DNA of 11,992 nucleotides from contig CAYGUI010000039.1 in NCBI GenBank assembly GCA_964353115.1, positions 1 to 11,992 on the forward strand, given 5' to 3'. Of the stretch, positions 6,982 through 11,992 are shown in pieces (the first letter of the stretch is position 1; each line of letters starts with the position of its first letter). Source of the DNA: CAYGUI01 sp964353115. Lineage in GTDB: Bacteria > Pseudomonadota > Gammaproteobacteria > JAGOUU01. Both the position numbers and the translations under genes were made by a program. The notes beneath the pieces were generated by a model, which made no database searches, had not been told where the DNA came from, and was given only the letters and a program-made list of their open reading frames with translations.

Positions 6982-9900
6982 CTAAATACCCCCTTTTATA
7001 AAGGGGGTCGGCGCGTCAGCGCCGGGGGGTTTTTCCCCATGCACCAAATCCCTCACACTAAACCAACTTTCAACTTTATCAAAATATAAGTACGAAATAG
7101 GAATTATATAAAGTGAAAATATCGTACCGATACTCAAACCACCAACTATTGTAATACCAATTTCCTGACGACTTAAAGATCCTGCACCAGTAGCAAAAGC
7201 AAGCGGTAAAGCACCCAATACCATAGCAAAAGTTGTCATTAAAATTGGACGCAATCTTTGACTTGCAGCTTGCAAAATAGCATCGCGCGTCGCAACACCA
7301 TTATCTTTTAAGTCATTGGCAAATTGAGTAATTAAAATACCGTGCTTACTAATTAATCCAATTAAAGTCACAAAACCAATATTAGTAAATAAACTTAAAT
7401 TATTATTAGTTAATTTTAATGCAAATACTGCACCAACTATTGATAATGGCACCACTGTCAAAATAATTAGCGGATCAATAAAACTTTCAAACTGCGCAGC
7501 TAATACTAAATAAATAAAGATAATTGATAAAATAAATAACTGAATCATATTGCCACTAGAAGAAAAATACTGCTGTAGCGCACCACCAAAAGCATAATTG
7601 GCATGTGCTGGAATTAGCGTTGGTAATATTGTATTTAAATATGCCCCAACTTCTCCTAAGCTATATCCTTGCGATAAATCACCAGAAATAACTGATGTTC
7701 TAACTTGCTGATAATGTTGTAATACATTTTGTGATACTTTTGGCGTTAGGGTAATTAAACTAGATAGCGACACCATATTGGAAATAGAGCCATTTGTTTG
7801 ATTAGAAGATTTACTATTATTTGCCCGCAAAAATATTTTTTCGACCGCCTGAAAACTAGTTAAGTCTTTCTGATTCATTTGTACTAAAACCGGATACGAG
7901 CTACTTTCATCCTGTAAATCAGTTATATGCATACCAGCAAAGAGCATTCTAACTGTATCAGCAATAGTATTTAATTTAATTCCCAAATTAGCCGCAAGAT
8001 CACGATTTATACTTAATTCATAATTTTGAGAATCAAAGTGCAGTGATTGCTTAACATTATTTAATCCGGGATATTGTTGTAACTTAGCTACTATTGGATC
8101 AACTTCTTGTTTGATTTTTTCATAACTACCATCTGAAGTGTAATAAATAGAAACTCCAGCATTAGAATCACCAACTGTAACTGGTGGTGGCATGTATGCA
8201 TGCGTTGTCACTCCAGGAACATTTGCAACTAACACAGAAATTTTATCCATAACTTGTTTGGTAGTTTTTTGTGTTTCTTTATATGGCTTTAATACAACAG
8301 TAATATATGATGATTCGTTATAGGTATGGAGATAATAAAAAGACACCTCTTTTATAGATGACAAAATACTTTCAACCTGATCAACATATTTTTCAGTGTA
8401 ATTTAAGTTTGACCCTGAAGGAGCCGATAAACTGATATCAAAAACACCAGTATCTTCTATTGGCAAAAAAGTTGATGGCATTTTATAAAAAATAACACCA
8501 CCTAAACCCGCTATAATTAAAATAATTATTAAGACTATATTTTTTATTTCTAAAATAAAATTTAAGCTCGATTTATATTTTATAACTAAATTATTAAAAA
8601 TATTATTAACGATTCTAGCAACTCTACCCTCTTCTGCTTTTGCTAAAATATATGAGCACATCATTGGAGACAGTGTTAATGCGACAAAACCAGAAATAAT
8701 TACGCTAATTGCTAAAGTAAAAGCAAATTGCTTAAATATTTCAGCAGAGACTCCTTCTGCAAAACCAATTGGCGCATAAACTACTGCCAATGTAATTGTC
8801 ATAGCTATAATCGCAAAAGTAATTTCTTTGCTGCCTTTTAACGCTGCTTGTAATGGACTTTCTCCTTTTTCAAGATAACTATGAATATTTTCGACCATGA
8901 CAATAGCATCATCAACGACCAAACCAATTGCTAAAACTAATGCTAATAAAGTCATTATATTTATACTAAAACCTAGTAAATTTATAAAAGCAAAAGCTGA
9001 AATTATACAAACCGGAATAGTAACAATAGGTATTAAAGATGCACGAACTGATCCTAAAAATAGGTAAACAACTATAACTACCAGCAAAATAGCCTCAAAG
9101 ATTGTATTTATCGTGTCATCAATAGAGTTTTGTAAAAACTTTGCGCGATCTTGTAATAATTCTAGTGACATTCCTGCTGGTAATTGCTGTTTTATTTTAT
9201 TAATTTCTGTCGCAACTTCTTTGGCAACAGTAATTGGATTAGCAATATCACGTGGTGAAATTTGTAATTGCACTGCGGATTTACCATTAATTTTCATTGG
9301 ATAGAGATCTAATGACCTTGTCCCAAGAGCTACTTGTGCAATATCTTGTATCTTTACTGAACCAAGATTTGGATCTTCACGAATTATTATATTTTTAAAC
9401 TCATCAACCGATTTTAATTTTGTGTCTGAAACTAAAACATAATTACGGTTTATACTACGAATTGTGCCGGCAGAAAAAGAGATATTATTATTTGTTAGTG
9501 CATCTTTAATATCGCTTGGCATAATATTAAAAGCCGCCATTCTAGCTGGCATTAACCAGATTCTAAGTGCGTAACTACTGGTTCCATAAACTCCAACAGA
9601 TCCGACACCAGGTAATTGCTGAATCAGCGGTCTAATATATTTAAATACATAATTACCTATTTCTTCTGGTGTGCGAGAATTATCTACCATTCCATAAGTT
9701 AATACCGCCTGTGCGGATCCACCAGTTGAAACATAAGGAGGCTTCACATCTTCTGGTAGCTCTGGAACTAATCCAGCAAGTTTATCGCGTAATGAGTTTA
9801 TATTTTTTTCTAATGCTTGCTGAGATGAAAATCTCGCATAAACATAACTTACGCCGTTATAACTATTCGATGATAATGAGTCTAAGCCTTCAATTAAGGC

Positions 9901-10113
9901 TATACTTCCTTCAACTTTATTAGTAATTTCTTGTTCGATTAATTCAGGACTTGCACCAGGATAGCGAGTGACAATAGTTGCAATAGGAACATTAAGAGCT
10001 GGAAAATACATTATTGCCAAACTTTTAATACTGAATAGTCCTGCAATAATTAAAACCAAATTTAGCGCCATTGCAAATACTGGTCGCTTTATACAAATTT
10101 CAGATAGAAGCAT
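6982..10113 (-). CDS. RND multidrug efflux pump, AcrB/HAE1 family
   Basis: Inner-membrane proton-driven pump subunit of a tripartite efflux system. The 1043-aa length is typical. The order is standard: TM1 (about 10-30) after the KRPVFA motif, first periplasmic porter loop (31-335), TM2-TM6 (about 336-490), TM7 (about 525-543), second periplasmic loop (544-853), TM8-TM12 (about 855-1012). Proton-relay aspartates are D401-D402 in GLVVDDAIVMVENI, and the TM10 lysine is K923 in GLISKHGIL. GEKPPGADAPTPFIKGGI at the C-terminus is not family sequence: from K1028 on it is encoded by palindromic element copy B, which also supplies the TAG stop. An Asn/Ser-rich insert (about 766-777) interrupts the second porter loop. 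The ATG at 10113 has GGAG 7 nt upstream and overlaps the fusion-protein gene by 14 nt. Substrates cannot be told from sequence; no outer-membrane partner is in the window. Confidence 0.95.
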   Translation of the reverse strand: MLLSEICIKRPVFAMALNLVLIIAGLFSIKSLAIMYFPALNVPIATIVTRYPGASPELIEQEITNKVEGSIALIEGLDSLSSNSYNGVSYVYARFSSQQALEKNINSLRDKLAGLVPELPEDVKPPYVSTGGSAQAVLTYGMVDNSRTPEEIGNYVFKYIRPLIQQLPGVGSVGVYGTSSYALRIWLMPARMAAFNIMPSDIKDALTNNNISFSAGTIRSINRNYVLVSDTKLKSVDEFKNIIIREDPNLGSVKIQDIAQVALGTRSLDLYPMKINGKSAVQLQISPRDIANPITVAKEVATEINKIKQQLPAGMSLELLQDRAKFLQNSIDDTINTIFEAILLVVIVVYLFLGSVRASLIPIVTIPVCIISAFAFINLLGFSINIMTLLALVLAIGLVVDDAIVMVENIHSYLEKGESPLQAALKGSKEITFAIIAMTITLAVVYAPIGFAEGVSAEIFKQFAFTLAISVIISGFVALTLSPMMCSYILAKAEEGRVARIVNNIFNNLVIKYKSSLNFILEIKNIVLIIILIIAGLGGVIFYKMPSTFLPIEDTGVFDISLSAPSGSNLNYTEKYVDQVESILSSIKEVSFYYLHTYNESSYITVVLKPYKETQKTTKQVMDKISVLVANVPGVTTHAYMPPPVTVGDSNAGVSIYYTSDGSYEKIKQEVDPIVAKLQQYPGLNNVKQSLHFDSQNYELSINRDLAANLGIKLNTIADTVRMLFAGMHITDLQDESSSYPVLVQMNQKDLTSFQAVEKIFLRANNSKSSNQTNGSISNMVSLSSLITLTPKVSQNVLQHYQQVRTSVISGDLSQGYSLGEVGAYLNTILPTLIPAHANYAFGGALQQYFSSSGNMIQLFILSIIFIYLVLAAQFESFIDPLIILTVVPLSIVGAVFALKLTNNNLSLFTNIGFVTLIGLISKHGILITQFANDLKDNGVATRDAILQAASQRLRPILMTTFAMVLGALPLAFATGAGSLSRQEIGITIVGGLSIGTIFSLYIIPISYLYFDKVESWFSVRDLVHGEKPPGADAPTPFIKGGI
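7009..7034 (+). terminator. Possible terminator for the MFS gene
   Basis: On the plus strand the hairpin CGGCGC/GCGCCG (loop GTCA) is followed by G5 and T5, about 130 nt downstream of the MFS stop. It mirrors the minus-strand structure at the other end of copy B, so the element looks like a bidirectional terminator. It lies within the antisense of the pump coding end. Activity is inferred from shape and position only. Confidence 0.4.
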
Positions 10114-11173
10114 TCAAATTCTCCAACCAATTATCTTTTTGCGAAGTTATTTTAACTCTACTACCGTCTTGTAATTTTTGCTGCCCAGCTGTTACTACCA
10201 AATCACCTTTTCTTAAACCAGATAATACTTGCACGTAGCCCGGCATTCTAACGCCAATGGTAATAGGCACTGCAGATACTTGACCATTATCATAGCGAAA
10301 AACCTGCTGACCACTAACAGTTGCTGTTAACGCTTGCTCTGGGATAATTAATGAGTTTTTATCTATACCTAAATACTGAGTAACACTCATAAACATTCCA
10401 GGAGATAATAATTTATCGTGATCAACTAACTGTGCTTCTAATAAAAAAGTTCTAGTATTTAAATTAATTTCAGGAGCAATAAATTTAACTTTTGCATTAA
10501 AAATTTTATTTGGAATAATATTAGTTGTAACTTCGACATTTTGCCCAATAGTTACTTCATTTTTATAAACTTCCGGCAGCGAATATTCTATTTCTAAATT
10601 ATTAACATTAGTAACTGTAGTAACATTTTCACCAACAGCAACATAGTCACCAGTTTCTTTTTGAATAGCACCTAATGTTCCATTAATAGGAGAAGATATA
10701 GTTTTTTCTGCTATAGTAATTTTTTGATATTCGACCTGAGATGCAAATCTTTCAACATCTGTACGAGCCTTATCTAACTCATTTTGTGATACAGTTCCTG
10801 TTTTACTAAGCTCAATAAAACGACGATAATTTCCTTGGCTATATTCTAATGATGCTTGACTAGACTGCAATTCTGCCTGATCAGCTTGATCATTTAACGA
10901 TATAATTTTATCCCCGGCTTTTACATAATCTCCTGATTTTTTATATATTTTGCTAATATGACCAGCAACTTTAAAACTTAATTCCACTGATTGGATTGCT
11001 TTAAGATTACCAAAAGTAGTGACCCTTCTTGTTATATCAGATTCAAGAACAGGACTAACCTCAACATCTATTGCCTGTACCTCTTCGACTTTTTGGTCTT
11101 TTTTTACAGAATCACAACTAGCTGCTAAATTTAAAATGAGTACTAAAAAAAAACTATAAATATATTTAGACAT
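10100..11173 (-). CDS. RND efflux membrane fusion lipoprotein (HlyD/AcrA family)
   Basis: Periplasmic adaptor linking the RND pump encoded by the next gene to an outer-membrane channel. The 357-aa protein starts with a basic-hydrophobic signal peptide ending LAASC, a plausible lipobox with C20 as the lipidated residue (Ala at -3 is less usual than Leu). Then come the first half of the lipoyl-like domain (about 62-94, VAGHISKIYKKSGDYVKAGD), a short alpha-helical hairpin (about 97-152) predicted to be coiled coil, the second lipoyl half (about 157-188, SPINGTLGAIQKETGDYVAVG), a beta-barrel domain (about 193-270) and a membrane-proximal domain to the end. PEINLNTRTFLLEAQL and LSPGMFMSV are common RND-adaptor blocks. 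It is first in the operon and overlaps the pump start by 14 nt. No Shine-Dalgarno is visible before the ATG at 11173. Family assignment is firm; substrates are unknown. Confidence 0.93.
   Translation of the reverse strand: MSKYIYSFFLVLILNLAASCDSVKKDQKVEEVQAIDVEVSPVLESDITRRVTTFGNLKAIQSVELSFKVAGHISKIYKKSGDYVKAGDKIISLNDQADQAELQSSQASLEYSQGNYRRFIELSKTGTVSQNELDKARTDVERFASQVEYQKITIAEKTISSPINGTLGAIQKETGDYVAVGENVTTVTNVNNLEIEYSLPEVYKNEVTIGQNVEVTTNIIPNKIFNAKVKFIAPEINLNTRTFLLEAQLVDHDKLLSPGMFMSVTQYLGIDKNSLIIPEQALTATVSGQQVFRYDNGQVSAVPITIGVRMPGYVQVLSGLRKGDLVVTAGQQKLQDGSRVKITSQKDNWLENLNASI
10121..10124 (-). promoter_or_regulatory. RND pump ribosome binding site
   Basis: On the minus strand GGAG lies 7 nt before the pump ATG at 10113, inside the 3' end of the fusion-protein gene. 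It supports this start and the 14-nt overlap, consistent with coupled translation of the two pump components. Confidence 0.55.
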
Positions 11174-11244
11174 AAAAAAATTTAATCAAAATAATACGTT
11201 ATTGGTATATTTATATTATAGTTTAAAGAAAAATTAATATAATA
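11174..11244. promoter_or_regulatory. Divergent efflux-operon/slt intergenic region
   Basis: These 71 bp are almost pure A+T and separate the divergent fusion-protein and slt starts. On the minus strand a perfect TATAAT (11220-11215) would place transcription about 35 nt before the fusion-protein ATG, but no convincing -35 lies upstream. On the plus strand TATTAT (11214-11219) overlaps it and could serve slt, also without a -35. In such A+T-rich DNA these hexamers arise easily by chance, so both are tentative. No regulator gene or clear operator palindrome accompanies the efflux operon here. Confidence 0.35.
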
Positions 11245-11992
11245 ATGAAAAAAATAATAATAATTTATATTTGCATGCTGCTGATTTCTCAAGCTTTTTC
11301 TCTTACTTCACAGCAGCAAACCTTTATTGATGCTGAAAAGGCGTTAGGTGAAAATAACGCTGAATTATTTGAAATTTTAAGCAAAAAACTCAAAAATTAT
11401 GAGTTATATCCCTATTTAGAATACAAAAAAATTTCACAAAATCTATCAGATTATAATAGTCAAACTATTGGAAAATTTATAAAGTCATATTCTGACACGA
11501 TTTTAAGCAAGGATTTATATAACAAATGGGCTTATCTTTTAGTGCAAAATAAAAACTGGGATGAGATTTTAAAATTAAGTACTATTGATAAACATAGTTG
11601 CTTATATAATCTAGCCAATTTAAATAAAAATAAATTTTTTACTAACGAAATAAATACCATTTGGAATAAGTCTAATTTAAGCTCTTATTATTGTCATAGT
11701 TTATTACTTAGCTCTGTAAGAAATAAAAAAATTCTCTCAGAAAATTTTTGGGGAAAAATAATTAATCAAAAAAGTTTAGATAAAAGTTTTATTAAAGCGT
11801 ATAAAAAAAATGATCCGGCAATTGTTAAAACTTTTTTAACATATCTAAACAACCCCAGCAAAATTTTAGATGGTAATAAAATATCTGATAATAATTTTTA
11901 TAGTTATTTAATATTAAATAAAATAATAAAAAACATTGATAAAGATAATATTATAAATTTAGCAAAAAAATGGCCTAAGATTATTTCAAAAT
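11245..11992 (+). CDS. slt: Soluble lytic murein transglycosylase, 5' part
   Basis: The open frame runs from the ATG at 11245 to the window edge: 249 codons plus one base with no stop. The product starts with a Sec-type signal peptide (MKKIIIIYICMLLISQAFS, likely cut after residue 19) and continues as an all-helical, Lys/Asn/Leu-rich periplasmic protein. The block LKNYELYPYLEYKKISQNL (residues 49-67) closely matches LKDYPLYPYLEYRQITDDL of E. coli Slt70, and NKNWDEILKLS (102-112) fits the next helical repeat. This is the alpha-superhelical U domain; the catalytic lysozyme-like C domain would lie beyond the window. Known family role: cleaves peptidoglycan glycan strands to 1,6-anhydro-muropeptides. 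No strong Shine-Dalgarno is seen. The gene is visibly more A+T-rich than the pump gene. Identity rests mainly on the N-terminal block; whether the catalytic domain is intact cannot be seen. Confidence 0.82.
   Translation, partial: MKKIIIIYICMLLISQAFSLTSQQQTFIDAEKALGENNAELFEILSKKLKNYELYPYLEYKKISQNLSDYNSQTIGKFIKSYSDTILSKDLYNKWAYLLVQNKNWDEILKLSTIDKHSCLYNLANLNKNKFFTNEINTIWNKSNLSSYYCHSLLLSSVRNKKILSENFWGKIINQKSLDKSFIKAYKKNDPAIVKTFLTYLNNPSKILDGNKISDNNFYSYLILNKIIKNIDKDNIINLAKKWPKIISK

Larger units (their letters stand above)
6909..7034. repeat. Multi-hairpin palindromic element, copy B
   Basis: A 126-bp relative of copy A in the same orientation, bounded by a perfect 10-bp inverted repeat, A5C5 (6909-6918) and G5T5 (7025-7034). 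Hairpins in order: GCGCC/GGCGC (6919-6931); TGCCCCCTT/AAGGGGGCA (6932-6953, loop TAAT, core identical to copy A); AACTCCCCTTT/AAAGGGGA-c-GTT (6956-6981, one bulged C); ACCCCCTTT/AAAGGGGGT (6988-7008, loop TAT), an extra unit absent from copy A; CGGCGC/GCGCCG (7009-7024, loop GTCA). Its right 50 bp lie inside the 3' end of the RND pump gene and encode that protein's tail and stop codon. The rest fills the gap to the convergent MFS gene. Confidence 0.9.

Noticed and set aside
5491..7034. Element copies A and B as ends of a composite transposon carrying mfs.
   Set aside because: The two copies are in direct orientation and differ in hairpin number, there is no transposase between them, and mfs composition matches its neighbours. 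A mobile unit cannot be excluded but is not supported.
9113..10174. Short plus-strand open frames (63, 84 and 68 codons) across the pump gene.
   Set aside because: All are antisense shadows of the RND pump and fusion-protein genes with no start signals or recognisable domains.

Overview
The window is about one-third G+C by eye and carries ordinary housekeeping and envelope genes of gammaproteobacterial type. TrkH (483 aa) and TrkA (458 aa), once their starts are corrected, have the same lengths as I recall for the E. coli proteins. nadK next to recN is also a gammaproteobacterial arrangement. The strong A+T bias, lysine- and asparagine-rich proteins and an MFS transporter resembling those of intracellular gammaproteobacteria suggest a Legionellales-like or otherwise host-associated lineage. 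That placement is inference; there is no rRNA or other marker here to prove it.

Layout, left to right. Minus strand 55-2908: trkA then trkH, a two-gene K+ uptake operon read right to left. A 58-bp divergent intergenic region (2909-2966) separates it from plus-strand nadK (NAD kinase) and recN (SMC-like DNA repair ATPase), which overlap by 23 nt. Next comes a 140-bp gap mostly filled by a multi-hairpin palindromic element (copy A, 5491-5596). Plus-strand mfs (5622-6881) follows. A second copy of the element (copy B, 6909-7034) lies where mfs converges with a minus-strand RND efflux operon. In that operon a lipoprotein membrane-fusion protein gene (11173-10100) precedes an AcrB-type pump gene (10113-6982), and the two overlap by 14 nt. 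A short A+T-rich divergent region (11174-11244) leads to the 5' part of a soluble lytic murein transglycosylase gene (slt), which runs off the right edge.

Functionally: TrkA (cytosolic, NAD-binding) gates TrkH (inner-membrane K+ channel). NadK makes NADP. RecN acts in double-strand break repair. The membrane-fusion protein and RND pump would export substrates through an outer-membrane channel encoded elsewhere. Slt trims peptidoglycan in the periplasm.

The most unusual content is the palindromic element family. Both copies are bounded by A5-C(n)/G(n)-T5 terminal inverted repeats and contain a series of hairpins. An identical 20-nt C5/G5 hairpin is kept in both, while the G+C-rich end hairpins have different sequences but the same fold. 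Copy B has been absorbed into the 3' end of the pump gene and encodes its last 16-17 residues and its stop codon. I see no CRISPR array, tRNA, rRNA, insertion sequence or defence cassette.
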